Assembly (NCBI GenBank): GCA_947631015.1
Contig: CANRJS010000020.1
Span: 1-39,501 of the forward strand
From: an uncultured Clostridia bacterium
GTDB taxonomy: Bacteria > Bacillota > Clostridia > Oscillospirales > JAAYOS01
Direction: 5' to 3'
Length of the DNA: 39,501 nucleotides
A model generated the notes under the pieces. That model was given only the letters and a program-made list of their open reading frames with translations. It searched no databases and was not told where the DNA came from. The position numbers and the translations under genes are program-made. Below are positions 1-7,418 of the stretch, one piece after another; within the stretch, counting starts at the first letter, position 1, and the number at the start of each line of letters is the position of its first letter.

Positions 1-24
1 CGCGGCATACCGTCCGGCCTTCTT

Positions 25-54
25 GAATCGACATTATACCAATAATGTCGATTC
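25..54 (+). terminator. Perfect dyad with T-run, probable terminator
   Basis: Two 13-bp arms (GAATCGACATTAT and its complement) flank a 4-nt loop, and six T follow on the + strand at 55-60. This is the form of an intrinsic terminator for a + strand gene lying left of the window. It also sits just past the stop of the leftward recombinase. The dyad can instead be read as 11-bp arms around an 8-bp centre, the geometry of a tyrosine-recombinase crossover site; see findings. Confidence 0.6.
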
Positions 55-58
55 TTTT

Positions 59-940
59 TTATGCCGTTCGCCGCCTGCCCGACGACGGTCGGTACTCCGT
101 GTCCGGGATGAGGTCGAGCTGTTCCAGCATCGCCCTGTGTTCCGCACCCGTCGTCATGATATAGATGCGCGTCGTGTTCACGCTACTGTGGCCGAGCACG
201 TCCGCGAGCTTGGCAATATCATGACTTCTTTCGTAGAACATCCGGGCGAACAGCTTCCGCAGGTTGTGCGGGAACACCTTTGCCTCCGGGACGCCTGACT
301 TCCGCGCGAGCCGCTTCATCATCGCCCAGACCGTTCCGCGACCGACGGGCTTTCCGCTTCGGTCGAGGAAGATCGCGCCGGAAGTGATACCCTGCTCGCC
401 CGCGAACTGCAAAAGCAGGGTTTTCAGCTTGTGCGTGAGAAGAATTGAGCGGGTCTTTCCCTTGCAGGTGACGGACAATGCACCGCGCCGCACGCCCTCG
501 ACGGTGAAATACTTCAACTCAGAGATTCGTATTCCGGTCGAACAGATCGCCTCGAGGATGAGACGCTCGCGGGACGACGCCGCGCCGAGCAGGCGGAGGT
601 ATTCGTCGCGGGTGAGCTCGCGTTCCTCGGGGCGGAACGCTTCGCGCTGGACGCGCGTCCGCTCGGCGCGGCAGTCCTCCCGTCCGACAAAGCGGAACAG
701 AGCATTGAGCGACGCCAACATCGTGTTGACGCTCGAGGGAGAGTAGCCCGCGCCGAGAAGCGCGTCGCGATACTCAAGCGTCAGCTCCGGGGAGACAGGA
801 CGCCCCGCGAGGAACCGCGCGAACTCGCGCGCGTCGTGCAGGTACTTCTCGCGCGTGCAGACGCTGCGGTGCTTCGCTTCGAGCTCGCGCGCGAACGCGG
901 AGATCAGCTCCGGTGTAAGAATCAAATTTGTCATTTTCAT
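59..940 (-). CDS. Tyrosine-type site-specific recombinase (XerC/XerD-like)
   Basis: Predicted 293-residue DNA strand-exchange enzyme. An N-terminal SAM-like/core-binding domain covers about residues 8-90 and the catalytic domain about 105-280. The family's catalytic residues are visible: Arg138 in TGIRISEL, a Lys at 160 or 162 in CKGKTR, His225 and Arg228 in HNLRK, His251 in LGHSS, and the nucleophile Tyr260. The usual HxLRH is HNLRK here, a mild variation. I chose the ATG at 940 because AAGGAAG lies 5 nt upstream; an in-frame ATG at 982 would overlap the promoter. The gene has its own promoter and lies beyond the dnaA terminator, so it is probably a separate unit. Size and lack of an arm-binding domain fit Xer or phase-variation recombinases better than phage integrases. 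The substrate is unknown. Confidence 0.88.
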   Translation of the reverse strand: MKMTNLILTPELISAFARELEAKHRSVCTREKYLHDAREFARFLAGRPVSPELTLEYRDALLGAGYSPSSVNTMLASLNALFRFVGREDCRAERTRVQREAFRPEERELTRDEYLRLLGAASSRERLILEAICSTGIRISELKYFTVEGVRRGALSVTCKGKTRSILLTHKLKTLLLQFAGEQGITSGAIFLDRSGKPVGRGTVWAMMKRLARKSGVPEAKVFPHNLRKLFARMFYERSHDIAKLADVLGHSSVNTTRIYIMTTGAEHRAMLEQLDLIPDTEYRPSSGRRRTA

Positions 941-980
941 AGAGACTTCCTTAGGAGTAAGATTGATAATGTTATGATAC

Positions 981-1007
981 ATTATATCTTTTGCCCCTGA
1001 GTCTCAA
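981..1007 (-). promoter_or_regulatory. Promoter of the tyrosine recombinase
   Basis: On the minus strand, TTGAGA (1002-1007) and TATAAT (981-986) are separated by 15 bp. The -10 is perfect and the spacer is short, so activity may be modest. The start codon is about 40 nt downstream. Confidence 0.5.
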
Positions 1008-1018
1008 TTTTACGAGGC

Positions 1019-1058
1019 AAAAAGCCCCCGCGAAACATACGTTTCGCGGGGGCTTTTT
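1019..1058. terminator. Bidirectional terminator downstream of dnaA
   Basis: Two 18-nt arms (AAAAAGCCCCCGCGAAAC and complement) surround the loop ATAC. A-run and T-run at the two ends allow termination in both directions. It ends the leftward dnaA operon and insulates the recombinase promoter. Confidence 0.9.
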
Positions 1059-1069
1059 ATGTTGACGCC

Positions 1070-2407
1070 TTACTGATGATTCGTAATGTTGATGGTGAGA
1101 TCCTTCAAATCCGTGTCGAGCTGGCGGTCGGTGCGGCGCGCGTCCACGACCTGATCGACCGAGTACATGATGGTCGAATAGTGCCGCCCGAGCGCGCGCC
1201 CTATCTCGGGGAAGCTCAGCTTCGTCATCGTCCGCATGAGGTATCCCGCGACCTGGCGGGCGTGCGCGGTGCGCGCATCGCGCCGCTTGCCCGCAAGCGA
1301 CCCGCGGTCGAGGTCGAAGAACCGCTCGACCTCCTCGATGATGATGTCCGCCGTGGGCTCGCTCTTCTCGGTGAACACGTCGCCTATCGCGTGCTGCGCC
1401 GTCGCGACGGTTATCGGCTCGCGGAGCAGAGCGGAGTAAGCGCCGAGCTTTTTGACGACGCCCTCTATCTGCCGGACGTTGGAGGTGATGTTCTCCGCGA
1501 CGTACATCGCGACCGCGTCCGGCATGTCCATGCCGATGGCGCTCGCCTTCGAGCGGACTATCACCACCCGCGTCTCGAGGTCGGGCGGCTGAACGTCGCA
1601 TATCACGCCCCACTCGAACCGCGTGCGGAGCCGTTCCTCGAGGCGGCTCATCTCCTTCGGCGGACGGTCGGACGTGAGGACTATCTGCTTGCCCGCCTCG
1701 TGCAGGGCGTTGAAGGTGTTGAAGAACTCCTCCTGTGTCGCCTCCTTGCCCGCGATGAACTGTATGTCGTCGACGAGGAAGAGGTCGCTTGAGCGGTACT
1801 TCTCACGGAACTCCCGCTCGCGTCCGGCGCGGAGACGTCCCTCGCGAATAGCCTCGATGAGCTCGTTTGTGAAGTCCTCGCCGCGAACGTAGGTCACGCG
1901 CTTCGCGGGAAAGCGGCGGCGGAACTCGTTTGCTATGGCGTAGAGCAGATGCGTCTTGCCAAGGCCGCTGCCGCCGTAGATGAAGAGCGGGTTGTAGCTC
2001 GTCGCCTCCCCCGCCGCGACGGCCTGCGCCGCCGCGTGTGCAAAGCGGTTCGACCCGCCAACGATGAAGTTTTCAAACGTGTACTCGCTTCCGACGCCCG
2101 CCGCGTCCGGCTTCTCCCGCTCCGCGATGTAGGCGCGCGCCTCCTCCTCGCCCGCGAGCAGGCGAAGCTGTACCGGCGCGCCGACCTCCTCGAGCAGGAG
2201 CCGCTCGATGTTCTGCCGCTGACTGCGCTCTATCCAGTCCCGCGAGACGGTGTTCTCACAGCAGAGCACGAAGTATTCGCTCGTGATATCCACGCCCTTG
2301 GCGTACTCTATGTAGGTGTCTATGACGAGGCTCGACAGGTCGCCGCGAAGGGCGTTCATCACCGAGCGCCATACCGCCTGCGCGCGTTCCGTATTACATC
2401 TGGGCAT
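1070..2407 (-). CDS. dnaA: Chromosomal replication initiator DnaA, unusual domain IV
   Basis: 445-residue AAA+ ATPase of the DnaA family, which binds DnaA boxes and opens the origin. Domain I is about residues 1-85. The AAA+ core has Walker A GGSGLGKT (145-152), Walker B LFLVDD (209-214), sensor I VLTSD (243-247) and a box VII arginine in RLRTRF. Domain IV spans about 359-420. The signature helix-turn-helix, normally GGRDHTTV, reads LGRHYSTIM here: one residue is missing and Asp-His-Thr becomes His-Tyr-Ser. The preceding basic loop has AHARQ where ARPRQ or AFPRQ is usual. The start at 2407 has GGGAG 11 nt upstream; ATGs at 2455 and 2464 would overlap the MazG-like gene. It is the last gene of a four-gene operon, with no dnaN, recF or rpmH beside it. 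It may be the sole initiator with a divergent box, or a second DnaA paralogue. Confidence 0.93.
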   Translation of the reverse strand: MPRCNTERAQAVWRSVMNALRGDLSSLVIDTYIEYAKGVDITSEYFVLCCENTVSRDWIERSQRQNIERLLLEEVGAPVQLRLLAGEEEARAYIAEREKPDAAGVGSEYTFENFIVGGSNRFAHAAAQAVAAGEATSYNPLFIYGGSGLGKTHLLYAIANEFRRRFPAKRVTYVRGEDFTNELIEAIREGRLRAGREREFREKYRSSDLFLVDDIQFIAGKEATQEEFFNTFNALHEAGKQIVLTSDRPPKEMSRLEERLRTRFEWGVICDVQPPDLETRVVIVRSKASAIGMDMPDAVAMYVAENITSNVRQIEGVVKKLGAYSALLREPITVATAQHAIGDVFTEKSEPTADIIIEEVERFFDLDRGSLAGKRRDARTAHARQVAGYLMRTMTKLSFPEIGRALGRHYSTIMYSVDQVVDARRTDRQLDTDLKDLTINITNHQ

Positions 2408-2423
2408 CTTGAGGTTATCTCCC

Positions 2424-2819
2424 TTAATTCCTTGTTTTTGGGGACTTTTCCCCATACACGGCATCGTTCTGCGACAGGTAATCGCGGATGAGGTCGTAGT
2501 CCGCCTTTTTGCGGTACGCCTCGGCGAACTCCTCCGCCGTCACGCCGTAGCAGACGAGCGTGTCCGCAAAGTACATCATGACGTCGCAGAACTCCTCGAC
2601 GAAGTGATCCCGCACCTCGCCCGGGGACATGTACCGCTCCGCCGGGGCTTTCTTTATGACGTCGATGACCTCGCCTATCTCGCCCACCATCCAGAGGAGC
2701 TGACGCAGCCCGTGCTCGACGGTGAGCCCGCCCCACTCGGGGTGCGCGGCGTGGAGACGGCGCTGTATCTCGAGCATCTCGGCCATGTCGAGGGCGGACG
2801 CCTTGCTGTTACCGTCCAT
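2424..2819 (-). CDS. MazG-like nucleoside triphosphate pyrophosphohydrolase
   Basis: 131-residue all-alpha protein. The metal-binding pattern of the MazG/dUTPase-like superfamily is visible: E47-x-x-E50 in GEIGEV, then E76-x-x-D79 in EEFCDV. Such enzymes hydrolyse (d)NTPs to NMP and pyrophosphate and clear non-canonical nucleotides. It is a single short domain, much smaller than two-domain E. coli MazG. It lies 6 bp after the zinc-ribbon gene and 16 bp before dnaA, so co-transcription is likely. A role in guarding dNTP pools beside a replication initiator is plausible but inferred. The substrate cannot be read from the sequence. Confidence 0.75.
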   Translation of the reverse strand: MDGNSKASALDMAEMLEIQRRLHAAHPEWGGLTVEHGLRQLLWMVGEIGEVIDVIKKAPAERYMSPGEVRDHFVEEFCDVMMYFADTLVCYGVTAEEFAEAYRKKADYDLIRDYLSQNDAVYGEKSPKTRN

Positions 2820-2825
2820 TTCGCG

Positions 2826-3227
2826 TTACCAATGCGAGTAGTAGTGAGCGCTGCCGAAGGCGGCGCCGACAAATATCGCCATGCAGAGAACTATCAGCAG
2901 TATTATTCCGACCCAGATGCAGACGCCTATCAGCGCGCCCTTTCCGGCGCTCTTTGCGCGAAGCGGCAGCTCGTCCCGCCAGACGAGCCAGAGAATGAAT
3001 CCCACGAGCGGGAAGAACAGCCCGAGCACGAGGAAGCCCGCGTTCGGCGCGTCCGTGGGACGCACCGGGGTATAAGGCGGATAATTGTATCCGTACTGTT
3101 GATTTTGCACGGAAGGATACTGTCCGTTGTTGAAATTTGTATTGTTTGCGGCGTTTACTGCGGCGCCGCACTCGGGGCAGAACTTCGCCCCGTCGGGTAT
3201 GCTTTTTCCGCACTTCGTACAGAACAT
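2826..3227 (-). CDS. Zinc-ribbon membrane protein of unknown function
   Basis: 133 residues. The N-terminus is a zinc ribbon with CTKC (Cys3, Cys6) and CPEC (Cys17, Cys20). A polar Asn/Gln/Tyr/Pro-rich linker (about 25-62) follows, then two hydrophobic segments at about 64-83 and 97-122. The ribbon is probably cytoplasmic and the protein an integral membrane protein. Many Clostridia encode such zinc_ribbon-plus-membrane proteins without known function. The start codon is preceded by GGGAGG. It lies 21 bp after the ECF S-component gene in the same operon. Confidence 0.75.
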   Translation of the reverse strand: MFCTKCGKSIPDGAKFCPECGAAVNAANNTNFNNGQYPSVQNQQYGYNYPPYTPVRPTDAPNAGFLVLGLFFPLVGFILWLVWRDELPLRAKSAGKGALIGVCIWVGIILLIVLCMAIFVGAAFGSAHYYSHW

Positions 3228-3248
3228 GACGTTTACCTCCCGAAGGAT

Positions 3249-3791
3249 TTATGACTGCCCGCGGCTTACGGGGCGGAGGACATTTGCGCTCCTCAGAGCG
3301 CGGAACACGGCGGTGAGAACGCCCGCGAACGCCGGTATCGAAACGAGCCGCCACGGCAGCTTGCCGGCAAGCACCGCGCGCCACGCGTTTCCGTAGAGTA
3401 TCGAAAGAAAGAGCGGCATCATGCCGAGCTCCACCGCGACCGTGACCGTCGCGACCGCCGTAAGTGAGCGGAGGAATCCCGGCTCTTTCTTATAGAGGAA
3501 GAATCCGTATATCGCGCCGCGCGCCGCACATGCGAGCGTTATCAGCGGCATGAAGCCGGAGGCGTCCGGGTTTAGGAGCATCCCCACCACGTCGCCCGCG
3601 ACGCATATAAGCGCGCCGCCTATCGGCCCGAATATCGCCCCCGCGAGAGCGTTCGGAAGGAACTGGAGGCTTATGCGGTCGAGCGCGCCCGGCGTGTAGA
3701 AGCGGAGAAACCGCGCGAATATGACATCGAGTGCGATGAGCAGTGCCGCCGTGACGAGCATCCTTGTGGGGAACTTGTGTTTGCTTTGCAA
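3249..3791 (-). CDS. ECF transporter S component, folate-family type
   Basis: 180-residue, very hydrophobic protein with about six membrane segments. The stretch from RISLQFLPNALAG to GDVVGMLL (residues about 39-73) resembles FolT-type substrate-binding subunits of energy-coupling factor vitamin transporters. Such S components pair with a shared EcfA/EcfA'/EcfT module, which is not in this window. The start is a TTG at 3791: AGAGGA lies 8 nt upstream, the length then matches the family, and a strong promoter lies just before it. Longer in-frame starts would run through that promoter and into the upstream repeat. It is the first gene of the operon ending in dnaA. Folate specificity is a family guess; no tetrahydrofolate riboswitch is recognisable in the short leader. 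Confidence 0.78.
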   Translation of the reverse strand: MQSKHKFPTRMLVTAALLIALDVIFARFLRFYTPGALDRISLQFLPNALAGAIFGPIGGALICVAGDVVGMLLNPDASGFMPLITLACAARGAIYGFFLYKKEPGFLRSLTAVATVTVAVELGMMPLFLSILYGNAWRAVLAGKLPWRLVSIPAFAGVLTAVFRALRSANVLRPVSRGQS

Positions 3792-3866
3792 TGCCGACGT
3801 CCTCTCCCGAAACCTTCGCGTATGTATGCGCCGGAATCGAGCCCCGGCGACAAATGGACAGATTAT

Positions 3867-3895
3867 ATTGTAACACGTTCGACGGGTATTGGCAA
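3867..3895 (-). promoter_or_regulatory. Sigma-A-type promoter of the ECF/zinc-ribbon/mazG/dnaA operon
   Basis: TTGCCA (3890-3895) and TACAAT (3867-3872) on the minus strand, separated by exactly 17 bp. The expected leader of about 65 nt contains a small GCCGG/CCGGC hairpin. No other good promoter is seen before dnaA, so dnaA probably depends on this one. Confidence 0.75.
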
Positions 3896-3953
3896 GCAGG
3901 AATATTCTTCCTTGCAAATTCACAAATTGTTCACCGCAGTATAGACACATGTG

Positions 3954-4066
3954 ATATAATAATCGCAAAGCGATTATTATATTTGATTTAATGCCGTTTT
4001 GCTCCCGTCCTTCGGACGGAACCGCAAAACACGGCAATATCATATCGCTCCGCGATATGATATAAT
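3954..4066 (+). repeat. Three-hairpin intergenic repeat, copy 1
   Basis: Three consecutive dyads. H1 has 13-bp arms ATATAATAATCGC (3954-3966) and complement (3970-3982). H2 is a long imperfect stem built on CCGTTTTGC and GCAAAAC with an inner GTCC/GGAC tip (about 3992-4036). H3 has 12-bp arms ATATCATATCGC (4037-4048) and complement (4052-4063). The element ends in TGATATAAT, an extended -10 (to 4066) facing the response-regulator gene 66 nt away. A second copy lies at 36868-36984. The rest of the 3792-4131 gap holds only this element and the leftward promoter. Confidence 0.85.
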
Positions 4067-4131
4067 ACCATTATACAATAGAACATTTTATGCGTCGCGG
4101 GAGAAGCGCCCGCGCGCGCCCGGAGGTAAAT

Positions 4132-4818
4132 ATGCCTAAGAAGATGCTCATAGTCGAGGATGACGAAAACATAGCGGAGCTTGTGGAGATATACATGCAG
4201 CGGGAGGGATTCACCACGACGATCTCCCCCGACGGCGAGGACGCGCTGAAGCAGCTGCGGGTCTTCCGCCCGGACATCGTGCTGCTCGACGTCATGCTCC
4301 CGAAGCTCGACGGCTGGGGCGTGCTCGCCGAGATACGCGCGACGAGCAAGACGCCGGTGATAATGCTCACCGCCAAGGGCGAGCTCGGCGACCGCGTGAG
4401 CGGCCTTCAGGCCGGCGCGGACGACTATATCACAAAGCCCTTCGAGATGAAGGAAGTGATAGCGCGCGTCCATGCGGTGCTCCGCCGCGCCGGCTCGGCC
4501 GAAAGCGCGCCCGAGCGGCTCGTCTTTGACAACCTTATCATAGATATGTCGAGCTTCGAGCTCACCGTGGGCGGAAAGAAGGTGGACACGCCGCCGAAGG
4601 AGCTCGAGCTCCTCGCGTACCTCGCGTCCTCCCCGAACCGCGTCTACACCCGCGACCAGCTTCTCGACGCCGTGTGGGGCATTGACTACTTCGGCGACAA
4701 CCGCACGGTGGACGTACACATCAAGCGCCTGCGCGAGAAGCTTGAGGGCGCGAGCGAACACTGGCAGCTCAAGACCGTCTGGGGCGTGGGCTATAAATTC
4801 GAGACCGACGGAGACTAG
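4132..4818 (+). CDS. OmpR/PhoB-family response regulator
   Basis: 228-residue transcription factor of a two-component system. The receiver domain (1-120) has acidic D10/D11 in VEDDE, phospho-acceptor Asp53 in LLDVMLP, Thr80 in MLTAKG and Lys102 in TKPFE. The C-terminal winged helix (about 130-225) includes TPPKELELL and the family ending VWGVGYKFE. The start is the ATG at 4132, with GGAGG 5 nt upstream; an in-frame ATG at 4090 lacks such a site. The histidine-kinase gene follows after 26 bp, so the two almost certainly form a pair. Transcription may start at the extended -10 supplied by the repeat. The likely target, by position only, is the ABC exporter set downstream. Confidence 0.95.
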   Translation: MPKKMLIVEDDENIAELVEIYMQREGFTTTISPDGEDALKQLRVFRPDIVLLDVMLPKLDGWGVLAEIRATSKTPVIMLTAKGELGDRVSGLQAGADDYITKPFEMKEVIARVHAVLRRAGSAESAPERLVFDNLIIDMSSFELTVGGKKVDTPPKELELLAYLASSPNRVYTRDQLLDAVWGIDYFGDNRTVDVHIKRLREKLEGASEHWQLKTVWGVGYKFETDGD

Positions 4819-4844
4819 GTCGCCGTTATACGGAGGCGTTTTCA

Positions 4845-6257
4845 TTGAGAACGATATTCGGAAGGACCTTTTCCGCGACGGCGGCGCTGCTCATAGCGAG
4901 CTTCCTGCTGCTCGGCTCGTCGGTGTCGCTGCTCGCGCTCCGCTCCACCCGCGCCGAGCGCGAGGATACCATGAGGCAGTCCGCGGAAAACATATCCCGC
5001 GTCGCTCAGAGCTATGTGCGTAACGGCACGGTCGCCATGAGCAGCACGCTCTCCGGCTCGGCGCGGCTCGCAAGCGACATGAGCGGCTGCGAGGTCGTCA
5101 TCGCCGGGAAGTACGGCCGCGTCGTCGCGACGCCGGAAGGAGTGGAGTGGGACTATACTCTCTACATCTCGCAGGGCGTCATAGAACGGGTACAGCGCGC
5201 CGGAGAGTACGTCGCGGCGGGCGACCTCGGCGGCCTCTACAAGAGCGACTACTTCACGGTGGGACTGCCGGTGCGCTCGGAGGAAGGCGAGTTCTGCGGC
5301 GCGGTGTTCGTCTCAACGACGACCGAGGCAAGCCAGCGCCTGCTCACGAACTTCCTCCGCCTCTTTGTGATAATGGCCTTCCTCGTGCTCGCGGTGGCGG
5401 GCTTGTGGGCGTACTTCTACACGCGCCGCCTCACCCAGCCCCTCAAGGACATGGCGGAGACGAGCCGCTCCTTCGCGCGCGGCGACTTCTCGCCGCGTCT
5501 GGACGAGGACGGCGGGCAGGTCGACGAGATACGCGAGCTTGCGCACAGCCTCAACCTCATGGCGGAGTCGCTCGACCAGTCGGAGGCGCGGCGGCGCGAG
5601 TTCATAGCGAACATCTCCCACGAGCTCAAAACGCCGATGACGAGCATCTCCGGGTATGTTGACGGCATCCTCGACGGCGTGATACCGCCCGAGAAGCAGG
5701 AGCGTTACCTCGGCGTCGTGAGCCGCGAGACGAAGCGCCTCAGCCGCCTCGTCACGCAGATGCTCGAGATAAGCCGCATGGAGGCGGACGGCGGCGACCC
5801 GCTGAACCTCACGACGTTCGATTTGAGCGAGACCGCGCGGCAGGTGCTCGCGGGGCAGGAGGAAAAGATAAACGCAAAGCGCCTCACGCTCGCGCTTGAC
5901 CTCGACGAGCCGGCGGAGGTCACGGGCGACATGGACTATATATACCGCGTGGTGTGGAACCTCGTGGAAAACGCGGTGAAGTATTCGGACGAGGAGACGG
6001 CGCTCGAGCTCTCGATAAAGCGCCGGGGCCCGCGGGTGACGTTCTCCCTCTCGGACATCGGGCCGCCGATACCGCCCGACGAGCGCGAGCGGATATTCGA
6101 GCGCTTCCACAAGACCGACCGCTCCCGCAGCACCGAAGGCATGGGTCTCGGGCTCTACCTCGTAAAACGGATACTCGACCGTCACGGAGAGAGCGTGGAG
6201 TGTATACCCGAGGGCAAAAAAACGACGATGCGGTTCGGCCTGCCGGCCGCAAAATAA
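4845..6257 (+). CDS. Membrane sensor histidine kinase
   Basis: 470 residues. TM1 (about 9-32), an extracellular sensor region (about 33-168), TM2 (about 171-191), a HAMP linker (192-245), and a HisKA domain with His259 in ISHELKTP. The HATPase domain has the N box NLVENAVKYS, G1 DIGPP and G2 GMGLGL (432-437). It starts with TTG, justified by CGGAGG 8 nt upstream. It should phosphorylate the preceding response regulator. The extracellular part is too short and undistinguished to name a ligand. Domain order resembles PhoR/VanS/WalK-like kinases, without the PAS domain of WalK. Confidence 0.95.
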   Translation: MRTIFGRTFSATAALLIASFLLLGSSVSLLALRSTRAEREDTMRQSAENISRVAQSYVRNGTVAMSSTLSGSARLASDMSGCEVVIAGKYGRVVATPEGVEWDYTLYISQGVIERVQRAGEYVAAGDLGGLYKSDYFTVGLPVRSEEGEFCGAVFVSTTTEASQRLLTNFLRLFVIMAFLVLAVAGLWAYFYTRRLTQPLKDMAETSRSFARGDFSPRLDEDGGQVDEIRELAHSLNLMAESLDQSEARRREFIANISHELKTPMTSISGYVDGILDGVIPPEKQERYLGVVSRETKRLSRLVTQMLEISRMEADGGDPLNLTTFDLSETARQVLAGQEEKINAKRLTLALDLDEPAEVTGDMDYIYRVVWNLVENAVKYSDEETALELSIKRRGPRVTFSLSDIGPPIPPDERERIFERFHKTDRSRSTEGMGLGLYLVKRILDRHGESVECIPEGKKTTMRFGLPAAK

Positions 6258-6352
6258 CCGCGCCCGCGCTGTCGGCCGCAAAAAACCTGACCGCATAAAT
6301 CGAAAAAACGGCAAATCGCTGTAAATTGCCACTAGCCAAACGGGAAAGATTG

Positions 6353-6361
6353 TGCTATAAT
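6353..6361 (+). promoter_or_regulatory. Extended -10 promoter of the ABC exporter operon
   Basis: TGCTATAAT gives a perfect -10 (6356-6361) with the upstream TG of extended -10 promoters. No convincing -35 stands at the right distance. It lies 88 nt before the ABC ATPase start and suggests transcription separate from the two-component genes. A weak or missing -35 would suit an activated promoter, for which the adjacent OmpR-type regulator is a candidate (inference). Confidence 0.5.
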
Positions 6362-6449
6362 TACGGGGTTAAAGCCAGAAGTGTGCTCCGCGCCCGTTTT
6401 CGCAGCGATGCGGCCGGCGCGCACGGCAACCGAAAGGACGGTTTTGCAA

Positions 6450-7412
6450 ATGATCGAAGTCAACCGCCTGACAAAGCTTTACGGCGACAAGCGGGGCGTG
6501 ACCGACATCTCCTTCAAGATAGACGAGGGCGAGATAGTCGGCTTCCTCGGGCCGAACGGCGCAGGCAAATCCACAACCATGAACATAATCACCGGGTACC
6601 TCTCGGCGACGAGCGGCTCCGCCTCGATAGGCGGCGTCAACGTGCTCGAGGATCCCCTTGAGGCGAAGAAGCAGATAGGTTATCTTCCCGAGCAGCCGCC
6701 GCTCTACCTCGACATGACGGTGAAGGACTACCTCGACTTTGTGTATGACCTGAAGGGCGCGAAGTCGCGCGAGGCGGACAGGAAGAAGCACATCTCCTCG
6801 ATATGCGAGATGGTGGGCATCACCCAGGTCTACAACCGCGTGATACGCAACCTCTCCAAGGGATACCGCCAGCGCGTCGGCCTCGCTCAGGCGCTGATAG
6901 GCGACCCTGAGGTGCTTATCCTCGACGAGCCGACCGTCGGCCTCGACCCGCGCCAGATAGTCGAGATACGCGACGTTATTCGCGAGCTCGGCAAGAAGCG
7001 CACGATAATCCTTTCGACGCACATCCTGCCCGAGGTCGAGCAGATATGCGAGCGAGTCCTCGTCATCAAGGAGGGACGCATTATCGCGGACGATACGCCG
7101 CAGGGACTTCAGGCCAACGTCGCGCAGGGCCACGCGCTCACGCTCCGGTGCGCCGGCGCGCGCAGCGCCGTCGCGAACACCGTCCGCAGCGTGCCCGGCG
7201 TGCGCGTGGTGACGCCGCTCCCGGACCGCGAGGAGGGCGCGTGCGACATGCTTGTCGAGTCGGACGGTCAGGTGGATATCCGCAAGCCGCTTTTCCGGGC
7301 GCTTGCGCAGGCGGGATACCCGATACTCCAGCTCCGGCCGCAGGATCTCTCGCTTGAGGAGATATTCATGACTCTGACCGAGGACAGCACACCGACAGAG
7401 GTAAGGAGGTAA
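6450..7412 (+). CDS. ABC transporter ATP-binding protein, GldA-like
   Basis: 320-residue ATPase that powers the permease encoded next. Walker A GPNGAGKS (34-41), ABC signature LSKGY (135-139) and Walker B VLILDE (155-160) are intact. The switch His is in STHILPE. The C-terminal 90 residues are an accessory domain typical of drug/antibiotic (CcmA/GldA) subfamily ATPases. The ATG at 6450 is chosen because family homology starts there (MIEVNRL) and AAAGGA lies 11 nt upstream. The set GldA-GldF-GldG-DUF4340 occurs widely in non-gliding bacteria, so gliding motility should not be inferred. The exported substrate is unknown. Confidence 0.93.
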   Translation: MIEVNRLTKLYGDKRGVTDISFKIDEGEIVGFLGPNGAGKSTTMNIITGYLSATSGSASIGGVNVLEDPLEAKKQIGYLPEQPPLYLDMTVKDYLDFVYDLKGAKSREADRKKHISSICEMVGITQVYNRVIRNLSKGYRQRVGLAQALIGDPEVLILDEPTVGLDPRQIVEIRDVIRELGKKRTIILSTHILPEVEQICERVLVIKEGRIIADDTPQGLQANVAQGHALTLRCAGARSAVANTVRSVPGVRVVTPLPDREEGACDMLVESDGQVDIRKPLFRALAQAGYPILQLRPQDLSLEEIFMTLTEDSTPTEVRR

Positions 7413-7418
7413 TCGGCT

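Noticed and set aside
3792-3866. Possible tetrahydrofolate riboswitch in the leader of the ECF S-component gene
   Set aside because: The leader is only about 65 nt and the conserved THF-riboswitch segments were not found; only one small hairpin is visible.
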